Notes: generated by a model from the letters alone, not told the origin. DNA of 64,000 nucleotides from Dendrolimus kikuchii (GCA_019925095.2 CM034414.1:3760001-3824000); one strand, 5' to 3'; counted from the stretch's first letter, positions 21,063-31,892 are shown. Program-made: numbers and translations.

Positions 21063-21415
21063 TCTTTTTTCTTTCTTTTACGGTCTTCAAAACTGAGCAC
21101 ATTCAGGAACATGTTTAATACATTAGTAATATAATATTTTGTATTCTTTAGAATGTGATCTTTTATATGAAGACACAGCTTGCTTTAATATGCTATAGAA
21201 AAAAAAAATACTAATCCAAGTAAGCCGGTGCGGACGCTTACATGCATGTGCCAACACAAAATGTTCATTGCGATGGAGAAACACACACAAAGTCTGACTT
21301 TTGTTCGACATTTTTTGTAAAATGTCAAATACAATCTCTAGATGGCGATTTCGGAAATTGTCCCATAACAGACGGAATATTTCCTCAAAGTAATAAACAC
21401 ACGTTTATTTTTTAT
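21063..21415. other. Unassigned sequence
   Basis: No gene or repeat recognised. Confidence 0.4.
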
Positions 21416-21420
21416 TTTTT

Positions 21421-21647
21421 TAGGCAGACAAACACACACATTGTATATCCCCAAATTAAGCAAGTTACGCTTGTGTTACGGGTAATATATAACGGACTAC
21501 TCTGGGGCCGATCCCAGACACCCAGACCATAGTAAATAACGGAGAAAATACGTTTCCGAAATTTACTATACCAGGAATCGAACTCGGAGCCTCTGCGTTG
21601 CAGTGAGGTAGGCTGGCAAAGGCTTAGCCCGCTCAACCACAGAGGCC
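21421..21647 (-). mobile_element. SINE-B, full length
   Basis: Well-preserved minus-strand copy: head GGCCTCTGTGGTTGAGCGGG and a B-box-like GAGTTCGATTCC when read on the minus strand. Confidence 0.9.
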
Positions 21648-21743
21648 GTAATTCGGAAACTGTTCCCCAAAATTGTAATTTTATTCCTTTAAACTATAAT
21701 TTATTTTCAGTGTTAGAAACTTCAAAAGGTATATATAATATAT

Positions 21744-22364
21744 TGTTACGAGTGCCAGACTCGAATTAAAAATTCCCTTGGAATTACTATAGAATTTATT
21801 AGAACTATACAAACACGTATAACACAGGTACAAATATAACTGAATACAACCAGTACAAACTGCACGATTCAATAACACGCGCAAAGTCCGTCACTATATA
21901 GCTTATCGAATGTACACACGTCTTGCTCGTATCGTGATCGTCGCTTGACTGCTTCACCCCTCCGTTCGGGCATTGTTTTATACTACATACATACATACAT
22001 ACATACATAACTTCACGCCAGTTCCCTTGCGGGGTAGGCACGAACAACAGAGTGCCATTTAGGCTTATTCTTACACACCTCACTTGCCTCTTTGACATTC
22101 ATAACTCTTGTCATGCAAGCTCGTCTGTTCTTAAGGCTCCTGACGTATACTAAACTATACAAATACAATATGCCAAGCGTCGACGCAATTTCCCAGAAAA
22201 CGTAATCCGCAGATCTGCTTAATTATTCCTGTAAACGGCCATAAACGAGTACAATACACAATAGGCTGTTTTTCTAAGTAAACAAAAGAAGTCCAAATGC
22301 GGGACGGTAATAAACTGTGCTTTATGTCAGGCAGGTGTGCATCCACTTTTGTCGGCATGTAACA
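21744..22364 (-). mobile_element. Solo LTR (LTR-T) with nested LINE
   Basis: TGTTACGAG...GCATGTAACA with ATAT target duplication (21740-21743, 22365-22368). The LTR is lengthened by a TATG-LINE fragment, so its own length is about 470 bp. Confidence 0.85.
21988..22144 (-). mobile_element. TATG-LINE fragment nested in LTR-T
   Basis: Minus-strand 3' fragment starting at the (CATA)n tail. TATACTA is present on both sides as the target duplication. Confidence 0.85.
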
Positions 22365-22374
22365 ATATTTTATT

Positions 22375-22640
22375 TATTTATTGCATGAGTTCAGCAGACA
22401 GCCTATGGGTATGCACAACACCAAAGGTTCTACAAATGCGCTGCTGCTCTTTAAAGTGAGACTGGAACCTGGCCACTAATTCCGGAACACAATTCAAGGT
22501 TGTTATGGTGGCATACTGTAGACCAGGAGTGGTAGCCATCCAGTCGGGCAAATCCCCTACCATCTGGCTGTGGGTTGTTTTGTCGCCTCTTACGATAGGC
22601 AGCCCCAACGCAGGAAATTGTATTTTGCTCCATTCTTGTT
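22375..22640 (-). mobile_element. SINE-A, internally deleted near the tail
   Basis: Minus-strand copy. The segment between CAGCAGACAG and CACAACACC is mostly missing (the TGGGCCGT..GCGGTTACC part), and the 5' end fades after CCATTCTTG. Confidence 0.8.
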
Positions 22641-22912
22641 CTATGTATATTGGATTATAACAAGACCTAAAGCCAATACAACCACATTTTCATACCAGAC
22701 ATGACATCAACATCATTGTCATTATTTGGTACATCCTCTGACTTACAGTTGTAAAGGATTCTAGTGACTGGCTTGAATTTGTTTCTTCCCAGGGACAAAT
22801 TCTTGTTCCCCAAAAATAAACGCAAGGAATTTGTGTCCCCAATGGGTCTTCAACGAAATATTATCCCCAAAATGGGTGAAACACTGCAATTTGGTATAAT
22901 TGCATTGCAATA
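22641..22912. other. Unassigned sequence
   Basis: No feature recognised. It contains a run of CCC(A/C)AAAATGGGT-like words but no complete element. Confidence 0.35.
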
Positions 22913-23222
22913 TCCGTGCAGGAACGGAGAAAGAATACAATTTCCTGCGGCCAGGTGGCCTGTCGTAAGAGGCGACTAAACAACCCACAGCCAGGTGGTA
23001 GAGTATTTGCCCGACTGGATGGCGACCACCCCTGGTCTAGAGTATGCCGCTATAACAACCTTGTGTTGTGTTCCGGCATTAGTGACCAGGTTCCAGTCTC
23101 CTTTAAGAGAGCACCAGCGCATTTGTAGTACCTTTGGTGTTGCAAATGTCTATAGGCGATGGTAACCGCTTTCCATTAAGTGGGCCGTCTGCCTGCCTGC
23201 GGAACTCCTGCAATAAAAAAAT
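22913..23222 (+). mobile_element. SINE-A, full length
   Basis: A good reference copy from ATCCGTGCAGGAACGGAG to CTCCTGCAATAAAAAAA, without large gaps. Confidence 0.9.
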
Positions 23223-23330
23223 ATTTGGAAACCCTGCTCAAACTTTTAAACTTGTACTTGAGTATTGTCTGGGAATCTTGTTTTTTGATCTCATAACGAA
23301 TTATTCAAACCATACTATTGATAAAGAATG

Positions 23331-23573
23331 ACAAAACAGATATACAATGCAAAAGTGGATGGATGCTGAAGTCGTGGAAGGCCACGACACACCTTCCATG
23401 ATCAAATTGATCGTATACTAGTAGAAGGTGATGTCAGGAGCCTTAAGAACAGACGAGCGTGCATGACAAGAACTATGAATGTTAAAGAAGCGAGTGAGGT
23501 GTGTAAGAACAAGCCTGAATGTACCCCGCAAGGGAACTGGCGTGAAGCTATGTATGTATGTATGTATTATTGA
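23331..23573 (+). mobile_element. TATG-LINE 3' fragment
   Basis: Plus-strand, about 240 bp, coding for the NAKVDGC and FHDQIDRIL portions (one base change in the SRGRP region). It ends in (TATG)n, with ATTGATAA at both edges. About 20 bp near AAGCCTGAATG are deleted. Confidence 0.85.
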
Positions 23574-23576
23574 TAA

Positions 23577-24059
23577 CTAGCTGTACTCGGCAGACGTTGT
23601 CTTGCCCTTAAAAAATAAAAATCTAAAAACCGATTGCAGCGCCATCAACCGGGGCCAATTGTTAATCTAAACCATTATCGAATCTACTTTAAAAAACAAA
23701 AAAAAAACATCAAAATCGGTACCATCGTTAAAGAGGTGTTCAGCGGCACCACCTACAGGGTCCAATCGTGAATCTAAACCATCCCGCGACCCACTTGAAC
23801 ACACAAAAAATAATTCACCTAAATCAGACAAATGAAAATGAGTTTAAATGCAGTCACCATTGCCAAAATCGGCCGGGAAAGATCCATAACAAATGAATGA
23901 CTACTGTTTTATTTTATTGATGAATTTCATATTTTAATACTTATTATCCTATTCCGAACGAAGACAATTCCAAAAACACAAAAATCATAAAAATTGGTCC
24001 AGCCGTTCTTGAGTTATAAATGGTGTAACTAACACGACTTTGTTTTATATATATATATA
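23577..24059 (-). mobile_element. Heli-E, longer diverged copy
   Basis: Starts CTAGCTGTACTCGGCAGACG (minus-strand 3' end) and has two partial copies of the CAGCGCCA..ACC module, suggesting internal duplication. It abuts the next Heli-E. Confidence 0.65.
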
Positions 24060-24520
24060 CTAGCTGTACCGGCAGACGTTGTTCTACGCTGTAGAAATAA
24101 AATTTAGAACCTGATTGCAGCGCCACCTACCGGGTCCAAATGTAATCGTAATAATAATAATCGGCAGACAAACACACATATTGTATATCCCCAAATTAAG
24201 CAAGTTACGCTTGTGTTATGGGTAATAATACAACGGACTACTCTGGGGCCGATCCCAGACACCCAGACCATAGTAAATAACGGAGAAAATACGTTTCCGA
24301 AATTTACTATACCAGGAATCGAACCCGGAGCCTCTGCGTTGCAGTGGCTACGCCGGCAAAGGCTTAGCACGATCAACCACAGAGGCCGTCAGAATCAAAT
24401 AGAAAAATGTAACCTATCCTATCTTTCAAGTCGGATCAAACTGCACACGGTGTGCAAATTTGATTAAAATCGGTCTCAAGTAGTTTAGGAGTCCATCGCG
24501 GACAAACAACGTGACACGTA
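24060..24520 (-). mobile_element. Heli-E interrupted by SINE-B
   Basis: CTAGCTGTACCGGCAGACGT at the left end, then the CAGCGCCACCTACCGGGTCC module. A SINE-B interrupts it at 24147-24387, and the rest resumes at GTCAGAATCAAATAG. The right end is not clearly defined. Confidence 0.6.
24147..24387 (-). mobile_element. SINE-B, full length, nested in Heli-E
   Basis: Minus-strand copy with a (TAA)n-type tail instead of pure poly(A). B-box complement GGAATCGAACCC is intact. Confidence 0.9.
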
Positions 24521-24555
24521 ACTACATTCAAGTCTCACGCTCTTCCTGCCATAAG

Positions 24556-24885
24556 CGCGGGGCACATGAGAGGAGGGTGATTTGACTCTGGTGCGCCCAT
24601 TCGTGGGTGACACCTCTCATCGCTTTGGTCTAGTCCCTAGTAAAGGCGACAAAACAACGCACAGCCAGGTGGTACGACAATTGCCCGACTGGATGGCTGC
24701 CTGGTCTAAAGTATGCCGCTATAACAACGTTGAGTTGCGTTCCAGCATCAGTGGGCCAGGTTCCAGTTTCTCCTTCAAAGCCGTTAGCACCTCTGGTATT
24801 GCTAATGTCCATAGGCGATGGTAACCGCTTTCCATCAAGTGGGCCGTCTGCCTGTCTGCTGAACTCCTGCAATAAAAAAAAATAA
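24556..24885 (+). mobile_element. LINE-tail piece joined to SINE-A
   Basis: 24556-24640 has GCGCGGGGCACATGAGAGG, as in the R1-like tails. From 24645 a SINE-A follows, lacking its first ~60 bp, from GGCGACAAAACAACGCACAG to CTCCTGCAATAAAAAAA. Small deletions lie around ATGGCTGCCTGGTC. Confidence 0.75.
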
Positions 24886-25345
24886 AAAAGCTGAGTGATA
24901 ATTGCAGAATATTTCAGCTTTAGTAAAAAATGTGGGCAAAACTTAACTGGAACGAACATCAAACGTTTGACATTCACAACCAATAAAATGAAAATATAAA
25001 CTTCACCTTTAAATTTAATTTGATTTCTGAACGACTTTTATATATATTTATACGACGGGAAAACATAAAATTAAGAATAATTCAAAAATCCCACGCGCTA
25101 GACTTTGTCAAAGCATACCTTCGCCTATAACCTACATGCCATTTCCTCGCACTTCCCGTCGAAGGTGTTGCAAGTAGTCATGTGCTGATTACTATTTGGA
25201 CAACGTGATCTCCGGACCGCATCCGTCTAGTACAGGATATGCAATACAAGTTCTTTAATCAAGGTGCTTGCTCAACGAAACATTTTTATCTTTTCTTTAT
25301 AATATATTTTCTTGAAATCAATATTTATCCTGTAGGATATAGAGG
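24886..25345. other. Unassigned AT-rich sequence
   Basis: No feature recognised. Confidence 0.4.
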
Positions 25346-25348
25346 AGT

Positions 25349-25475
25349 ATGAGAGCAGCAGCGCATTTGTAGCACCTTTGGTGTTCCAAATGTTCATAGA
25401 TGATGGTAACCGCTTTCCATCAAGTGGGCCGTCTGCCTGTCTGCTGAACTCCTGCAATTAAAAAAAAATTAAAAA
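25349..25475 (+). mobile_element. SINE-A, 5'-truncated
   Basis: Only the last ~125 bp (GAGAGCAGCAGCGCATTTGT to an A-rich tail). Confidence 0.85.
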
Positions 25476-25554
25476 ATATATAGTTTTATTATAAATAATA
25501 ATTTTTTAATACTAGCTTTAGAAAATAAAACTAAATTATAAATAAATTAATATA

Positions 25555-25730
25555 AAGTATGTAAAAAATCCCTGCCAGAGGGAAGCGTGCCCAGAAGGCT
25601 GGTTGCATTGCCACGCCGTATGGCAATGCTGATTCCATGCAATATAGGACTCGAGGTTAAGAGACCTACACGCCAACCGTTAATCTCCTCTCCGGCCCGG
25701 ACAGAAAGAAGAAAGAAATATTTTATTTGA
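25555..25730. mobile_element. LINE-like fragment (tentative)
   Basis: GAGGGAAGCGTGCCCAGAAG and CCACGCCGTATGGCAATGCT are of a kind I associate with lepidopteran retrotransposons, but no ORF can be read and there is no second copy in the window. Confidence 0.35.
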
Positions 25731-25813
25731 AGAAGAGAGAAGATTCCCCAGAGTTAAAAAAAAGCGTATGTGTGCCATCAAATCAAATCATTTATTTTCT
25801 CAAAACATGGTGA

Positions 25814-26067
25814 CTAGCTTCTGCGCGCGACTTCGTCCGCGTGGAATAGTTTAAAAAAAGTAAGTTTTACAAAACACCCCCGATTTTGAAACATTCTTCA
25901 CTGGTGCTCCGCGCCTATTGGTCCTAGCATGATGTTATATAGCCGTTCTCGATAAATGCGCTATCTAACACTGAAAGAATTTTTCAAATCAGACCAGTAA
26001 GTAGTTCCTGAGATTAGCGCGTTCAAGCAAACAAACAAACTCTTCAGCTTTATATATTAATATAAGA
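25814..26067 (-). mobile_element. Helitron, complete 254 bp
   Basis: On the minus strand it starts A|TCTTATATTAATATA and ends CGCAGAAGCTAG|T. The body (GAACGGCTATATAACATCAT, TGAAAAATTCTTTCAGTG) matches the 9677-10388 Helitron. Confidence 0.75.
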
Positions 26068-26159
26068 TAATATGTTATTTTATGTTTCACATGTTTTTAC
26101 CAATTCAGGCATGCAAATGATAATTAAAAACACCAGAAAAATCAACATAGTCCAGTATA

Positions 26160-26400
26160 ACCATTATTTTTATAAGCTAGGCGTGTTGCTGGGGAGTTTC
26201 TTGCCGCTTCTTCTCCTTTAAACAGCGATAACACGTTGCAAAGTGGTGTACATAGAATAGGAAGTAGATTTGAATTTTGACTTACACGACTTTCAAAAAG
26301 TGTTCTCCAGTGGAACTTATTTTGAATTTGAATTCCCAATCTTCGCAAGTAACACGATAAGCTCAAGGCTAATGATGTTTAAATGTCTTAGGCAACTTAA
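26160..26400 (-). mobile_element. Fold-G-related fragment
   Basis: CTAGGCGTGTTGCTGGGGAG then TTTCTTGCCGCTTCTTCTCC matches the ends of elements at 37405, 42140 and 63937. The rest is AT-rich and poorly conserved. Confidence 0.5.
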
Positions 26401-26438
26401 GCGACATCTAAAGTTAGATATCACAGTAGAAAACGTAT

Positions 26439-26517
26439 TGTTACACGCCGACAAAAGTGGATGCATACCTGCCTACCATAACACACACACACACACACAC
26501 ACGCGCGCGCACGTACG

Positions 26518-26570
<53 letters not shown>

Positions 26571-26913
26571 CTTTCAGAATTTGGACTTCTTTTGTTTACT
26601 TTGAGTTTAAAATTTGTAATTAGAAAAACAGTCCATTGTGTATTGTAATCTTTTATGGCAGTCATTAGACAGGTATGATGAACTGATTCTAATAAATTCT
26701 ATCTACGCGGGCGGGCAGCCATATTGTATCGGTGCAGTATAAAGCAATAGCGATAGTCACAAGCGAGGCAAGACGTGTGTACATTCGATAATCCTTATAC
26801 GGACTTCGCGCGTGTTGTTATATTTGTATCTGTGTTACACATGTTTGTATAGTTCTAATAAATTCTATAGTAATTCTAACGGCATTTTAATTCGAGTCCT
26901 GTAACTCGTAACA
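26439..26913 (+). mobile_element. Solo LTR (LTR-T) containing (CA)n
   Basis: TGTTACACG...CGTAACA with perfect GTAT target duplication (26435-26438, 26914-26917). A CA-repeat of ~90 bp occupies the 5' third and the central part is shortened relative to 19036-19543. Confidence 0.9.
26480..26568. repeat. (AC)n microsatellite inside LTR
   Basis: (AC)n with a short GCGCGCGCACGTACGCACGC interruption. Open frames of Thr/His or Cys/Val repeats are artefacts of it. Confidence 0.95.
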
Positions 26914-26917
26914 GTAT

Positions 26918-27414
26918 TATATTAATCATTTTTAGACACAATTTAAATAAAGTTAGCAAAAACAAGGCATGGTGTTTTTTGTCTAGTTATACTGATCCCT
27001 AAATATATAGATCGCGGAATTAAATAACCATGCGCTTGCGCAGCCCAAAGCAGTTACCAGCAAAAAAGACAACACATTACTTTATTAGGAAAATCTTAAA
27101 TCTGAACAACTGCTCCTAAGATTTATACAAACACCAATAAATAATCGTATCATACAGTTAAGGTATGAGGAAGTTATTAGACAAGTTTTTGCTTTATATT
27201 TTTTAATTCAAAAACCAAAATTTCAAGGACAGTTTGCAGGCGTTAATCATTGTTATTGTGTAACAACATGCAAAATACGATAATTATTATTTAAATTAAA
27301 AATCTACGACGGTGGCCATGTAAACGATCAAATTTGTTTGACCAATTCGTTGTTCAAACTTCACGTTTTCATCAAACAATTGCGTACAAGTTCATACATA
27401 TTGTCCGTTTACGT
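26918..27414. other. Unassigned AT-rich sequence
   Basis: No feature recognised. The last ~110 bp may be an extension of Rep-X. Confidence 0.4.
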
Positions 27415-28070
27415 CCATTACACTTGTCCGTTAAAGTTTCACTTCTACTATTATAAGTGTCCCAGCATACATTTCGATTTTTCGCAGGTTTACTGCAAAT
27501 TATGATTTGGTTAGATTAGGTACATTTTAATTAATGCATTTTTTATTTAAACAATCCTATCCGTGCAGGAACGGAGAAAGAATACAATTTCCTGCGGCCG
27601 GGCGACATGTCGTAAGAGGCGACTTAACAACCCACAGCCAGGTGGTAGGGCATTTGCCCGAATGGATGGCTACCACCCCTGGTCTAAAGTATGTCCCCAT
27701 AACAACCTTGAGTTGTGTTTCGGCATTAGTGACCAGGTTCCAGTTTCTCTTAAGAGAGCTGCAGCGCATTTGCAGCAACTTGGTGTTGCAAATGTCCATA
27801 GGCGATGGTAACCGCTTTCCATCAAGTGGGCCGTCTGCCTGTCTGCTGATCTCCTGCAATAAAAAATAAATAAAAAAAGACATATTTTATTTTATCAAAC
27901 AAAAAAAACTTAATTCGATCCGGAACCAATAAAAACATCGAGTCTACTTGTAACATTATGCCGTTTCTCACCACATCTAGTCTAAATTTATGACGCTCTT
28001 CCACGCCGCCGTAACGCTTTTTCGTGACAGAAAAATCCTATGACCCCGTCTATAGAAGTTTCACTTCTAA
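27415..28070 (-). repeat. Dispersed repeat Rep-X, copy 2
   Basis: Reverse-complement match to 9115-9450 on both sides of an inserted SINE-A. Left part: TTTCACTTCTACTA, GCAAATTATGATTTG. Right part: CTTTTTCGTGACAGAAAAA, GAAGTTTCACTTCT. Probably a DNA transposon of unknown class. Confidence 0.75.
27558..27862 (+). mobile_element. SINE-A, full length, nested in Rep-X
   Basis: Plus-strand copy from ATCCGTGCAGGAACGG to CTCCTGCAATAAAAAATAAA. Comparison with the unfilled Rep-X copy at 9115 shows the insertion point near GTTTAAATAAAA. Confidence 0.9.
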
Positions 28071-28615
28071 AATTATGACACTAGGACACTGTGACTACCC
28101 CAAATACTTGGATAACGGTTATCGAGAAAGATATCGAAGACAAACCAAACTTATGGTAAACCAGACACAGGTAGCTTACATCATAGCCGTAAAACAAAGA
28201 GAATTACCATTTTGAAGTGAAACAATGTGAAATATCAGAGCGCGATCTGGAAGTGGGTTGGGTCGAGTATAACGCCTTAATAGGCAAACAACTACATACA
28301 GTTCTATGGAATAGCCGCTACATTCACTAATAACATCGGTGTTGCCATGCGATATTGAAAATCTTGACTTTGTAGATTCTTAGGAATTTTTTAAACGTAG
28401 TATTTAAATTTGTGAAAGCCACGTGGTAGAGACGTGCTGGAATACTTATTTTTGTACTGGTTAGCAACGCCCGTACGTTGCTGAGTGACCGAGTATGGTG
28501 CCAAACGAGTACTGATGCGAATGGTAAGTGTCAGCTTAAATCGCTGACACGGAAATTTACGGCTGTTGCTAGTCCGTACAATCTTGATTACAGATCTTTT
28601 AGGGTTATTTGTTTT
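28071..28615. other. Unassigned sequence
   Basis: No feature recognised. Confidence 0.4.
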
Positions 28616-28617
28616 CT

Positions 28618-28924
28618 TTTTTTATTGCCGGAGTTCAGCAGACAGGCAGACGGCGCACTTGATGGAAAGCGGTTACCATCGCCTATGGACATTTGCAACA
28701 CCAAAGGTGCTACAAATGCACTGTTGCTCTCTTAAGTGAGACTGGAACCTGGTCAGTAATGCCGGAACACAACTCAAAGTTGTTATGGCGACATACGTTA
28801 GACCAAGGGTGGTTGCCATCCAGTCGGGCAAATGCCCTACCACCTGGCTGTGGGTTGTTTTGTCGCCTCCTAGCAGGCCGCCCCAACGCAGGAAATTGTA
28901 TTCTTTCTCCGTTCCTGCACAGAT
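28618..28924 (-). mobile_element. SINE-A, full length
   Basis: Minus-strand copy: tail TTTTTTTATTGCCGGAGTTC, 5' end CCGTTCCTGCACAGAT. A few bases are missing around GTCGCCTCCTAGCAGGC. Confidence 0.9.
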
Positions 28925-28934
28925 AAAGGAGAGC

Positions 28935-29258
28935 GACTCGATCAGTGTGATACCACGCTCTCATAGAATGTCGGTTTAAAACCGATAGCCTTGAGCTAAT
29001 CATGTTTCCTAAGATGAGAGTTCTGATGGCGCACTGCGCCTTTCCGATCTCCGTATTCCACTTCCATTTCTCATCACCCCTATCCTATTTCTCCTGCCTG
29101 ATCCCTTTACCTCCTCCCCTTTTTCCATTCTATATATCTCATCTTAAAGGCTGGCAACGCATTGGCTTCGCCCCTACTGTTGCAGGCGTCCATAGGCGAC
29201 GGTAACCACTTTCCGTGAGCTGAGCCGTCTGTCTGTTTACCAGCTTCGCAATAAAAAG
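28935..29258 (+). mobile_element. Lepidopteran LINE 3' tail
   Basis: GTGTGATACCACGCTCTCAT at the left, then AAGGCTGGCAACGCATTGGC, CGTCCATAGGCGACGGTAAC and AGCCGTCTGTCTGTTT before CAATAAAAAG. Its final ~80 bp resemble the SINE-A tail, suggesting SINE-A shares a 3' end with this LINE. Confidence 0.65.
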
Positions 29259-29570
29259 TATCTATGAAATGAACTACCTTTAGTAGTTTTCCCAAAGAGC
29301 TACAACTTCTTTAAAAATGTATTTTTTTATCGGTGAGATATATTATTTTAACCTGACCTTGGACTTTGATAATGACTCATTTCATACGTGTAATTCATTA
29401 TGTGTAAATAAAAAAATAATATTAGCCGATACATGCTCTATTGCTGGAATTGAACTTTCCTTTATCAAAAGAAGTTACACCCACTTTTATTCAAGGCAAA
29501 ACAGCGTGTTACACAACTCAATAATCTTTTTATTCCTCGTGTTTTACATCACTGTCAACATGAAGTAATT
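29259..29570. other. Unassigned AT-rich sequence
   Basis: No feature recognised. Confidence 0.4.
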
Positions 29571-29571
29571 A

Positions 29572-29690
29572 TAACAATATGCAAATTAAGCAGCAAATTG
29601 TACAATATTTTTCCCAGCCAGAATTCAACCCTAAGTAACTAGAAACACGAGTTTCAGATGCGAATGCATGACCCAATAAGTTACCACGAC
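29572..29690 (-). mobile_element. SINE-C fragment, old
   Basis: CAATATGCAAATTAAG and CCAGAATTCAACCC (B-box complement) match SINE-C with many changes. Confidence 0.5.
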
Positions 29691-29817
29691 TTAAACATCG
29701 TTAAGACTTGTTCGAAGGGACTTATAACAAGAGTGGTAAAATATTATTATTGTTTTAATCTTATTTGACGTGGTAAAGCCATGCTGAGATTATCTTGAAT
29801 ACAGCTCTTAGCGCCAG

Positions 29818-30020
29818 CTAGATTGCTGTGGTACCACGCTCTCACAGGATATCGACATCAAACCGTTAGCCTTAAGATAAACTTACGCTGTACGATGAAA
29901 AGTTCCGGTGGCACACTTCCAATATACCACCCCACCTATCGCATGTCTCATCTCATCCTAAAGGCTGGCTTTGCCGACTGCCGAGGGCCGACTGCCTGTT
30001 TACCAAGGTCGCAAAAATAA
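29818..30020 (+). mobile_element. Lepidopteran LINE 3' tail, second copy
   Basis: Same family as 28935-29258: GTGGTACCACGCTCTCACAG, ATCTCATCCTAAAGGCTGGC and GCCGACTGCCTGTTTACC. Most of the TGTTGCA..GGCGACGG part is deleted. Confidence 0.6.
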
Positions 30021-30492
30021 TCTCGCCTTTAAAATAGAATTAAAACACAAATTAACCATAAATCAAATTACTGGGCTGGCAACCCCATTGCGTGCCTCGC
30101 CTGTCCGACTGGTAATACGCTGTTGGCGGCACGGCGCCATGTTGGATTTTCAAGTTGGGCAATGCGGAAACGTGTATAACAGGGATTACGTTACACAATT
30201 ATGTATTTAAACTATAAATTATTATACTAGATATCAATATGGCGGCTATAGTTGCATTAGACTCGCCCGTCAATTGACATGCAAAGTTGGAAGAAAGGGG
30301 ACAAGATTAATATTTTTAAGAAGACTAGTCGTGTCATTTTTCGCGCTTGACTTTGATTACATGTAGGGGGAATTATACCATTATTGACAAACTAATAATG
30401 ACTTAAATAAAAAAGTTACTATGAAACATCATTATAATTTTTCAAAACTTGACAATCGATACTATTACACAACTATATTTTTCACGACTTGT
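30021..30492. other. Unassigned sequence
   Basis: No feature recognised. Confidence 0.4.
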
Positions 30493-30493
30493 A

Positions 30494-30655
30494 TTAGATA
30501 GATAGATTATTATAGACCAATACAAAAATGAAGTTAGACTAAAATTAAATCTAATTATCTACAAAGGGCGATCTTATCGCTAAATGTCTCCTCCAAACAC
30601 CCCAGGAATTAATTGAGATTATAATGGCGATGGTGGTATACGTAACACACATATA
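30494..30655 (-). mobile_element. CR1-like LINE 3' UTR
   Basis: Minus-strand match to the 3' UTR at 61340-61525: AGGGCGATCTTATCGCTAAA, ATAATGGCGATGGTGGTATA, and an ATAGATAGATAG tail at the left edge. Confidence 0.8.
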
Positions 30656-30656
30656 T

Positions 30657-30722
30657 TGTTACGAGTTGCGGGACTCGATTTAAAATGCCGTTAGAATTGC
30701 TACAGTTACTATCGCAAATAAT
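30657..30722 (-). mobile_element. LTR-T fragment
   Basis: TGTTACGAGTTGCGGGACTC preceded by ATAT is the end of an LTR-T. It breaks off after ~65 bp at an (AT)n array. Confidence 0.7.
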
Positions 30723-30723
30723 T

Positions 30724-30726
<3 letters not shown>

Positions 30727-30790
<64 letters not shown>
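30727..30790. repeat. (AT)n microsatellite, left of LINE
   Basis: Pure (AT)n of 64 bp immediately upstream of a TATG-LINE. Confidence 0.95.
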
Positions 30791-30793
<3 letters not shown>

Positions 30794-30794
30794 T

Positions 30795-31185
30795 CTGCGG
30801 AGTAACGCTTGCGGACCGCGTTCGTAATACCGAAGTAAGAAAGACAGTTGGTCTGAAAGAGAGTGTCGGGGTGAAGGTAAGGAAAGGAATGCTCCGGTGG
30901 TTCGGACATGTAGAAAGAATGCATGATAAAAGAATGACTAAACAAATATACAATGCAAAAGTGGATGGATGCAGAAGTCGTGGAAGGCCACGACACACTT
31001 TCCATGATCAAATTGATCGTGTACTAGCAGAAGGTGATGTTAGGAGCCTTAAGAACAGACGAGCGTACATGACAAGAGTTATGAACGTCAAAGAAGCAAG
31101 TGAGGTGTGTAAGAATAAGCCTAAATGGCGCTCTGTTGTTCGTGCCTACCCCGCAAGGGAACTGGCGTGAAGTTATGTATGTATG

Positions 31186-31188
<3 letters not shown>
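30795..31188 (+). mobile_element. TATG-LINE 3' portion, ~390 bp
   Basis: Open frame from the TEVRKRVGLKE-like region (one base change makes it KTVGL) through MLRWFGHVERM and FHDQIDRVLAEGDVRS to ARELA and stop, then (TATG)n grading into (AT)n. The LRWFGHV motif lies downstream of reverse transcriptase in RTE-like and related non-LTR elements. No RT catalytic box is present because of 5' truncation. Confidence 0.9.

Positions 31189-31254
<66 letters not shown>
31189..31254. repeat. (AT)n microsatellite, right of LINE
   Basis: 66-bp (AT)n continuing from the LINE tail. Confidence 0.95.
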
Positions 31255-31256
<2 letters not shown>

Positions 31257-31364
31257 TGTGCTTGGTATAAAAAAGACTATACTCTGATTATTAATTATCT
31301 GGACTTAAATGACAGCTGCCATCTACCTTTTTTTTATTTATAAGTGAGTTGTGCGAGTTGTTGA

Positions 31365-31500
31365 ACGGATCCTATATCATACTTACTATTCATTCACTTG
31401 CCTTACCTGGTTGAATTTCAGCATTACTTGTATGGAGCTCATGCCAAATTTTAACCGATAGCAAGGCAAATTAACGTTCGGCAAGATATAGGAACTGGGC
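31365..31500. repeat. Short dispersed repeat with inverted ends
   Basis: GGATCCTATATCAT at the left and CAAGATATAGGAAC at the right are near-inverted. 39825-39920 is related in sequence (CATTCACTTG, TTGAATT). Possible small MITE. Confidence 0.4.
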
Positions 31501-31892
31501 CTGAATCAACAACTCACAGTGGTGGGTTACACCAAGCTTGCAATATTAAAGAAGTTCGGTCGCAGCTGTCATTTTAATCCAGGTAATAAAAAATCAGAGT
31601 AAAGCTTCTATATATTTGCAGTATAACACAAGACGAGTAAGATGGGATTACACCTCAAGTGATTCATACTCGTCTAGACAACTTTAGACATAACATAAAT
31701 ATTATGTACTCATCAGAAAACAAGATACTCCAGCCGAGGTCATCGACCGCGCATCTCAAGTTCAAGTCTGAACGAAAGTGAAGCCATAACTTGATGATGC
31801 ACTTACCGGCGGATTTAAATTATGTTTTACCGGAGGTATTTGAAGGTCGATTTTTTGCTATTCTTTAGTCTTTCCGTATCACAATAAAATCT
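31501..31892. other. Unassigned sequence
   Basis: No feature recognised. Confidence 0.4.

Noticed and set aside
26441..26665. Cys/Val or Thr/His repeat proteins
   Set aside because: Translations of a (CA)n microsatellite inside a solo LTR.
29014..29025. ATGAGAGTTCTG, identical to the first coding exon of genes 1 and 2
   Set aside because: It lies inside a LINE tail, is followed by ATGG and not a GT donor, and no TATA/initiator precedes it. The sister LINE copy at 29818 has a related but different string at the same place.
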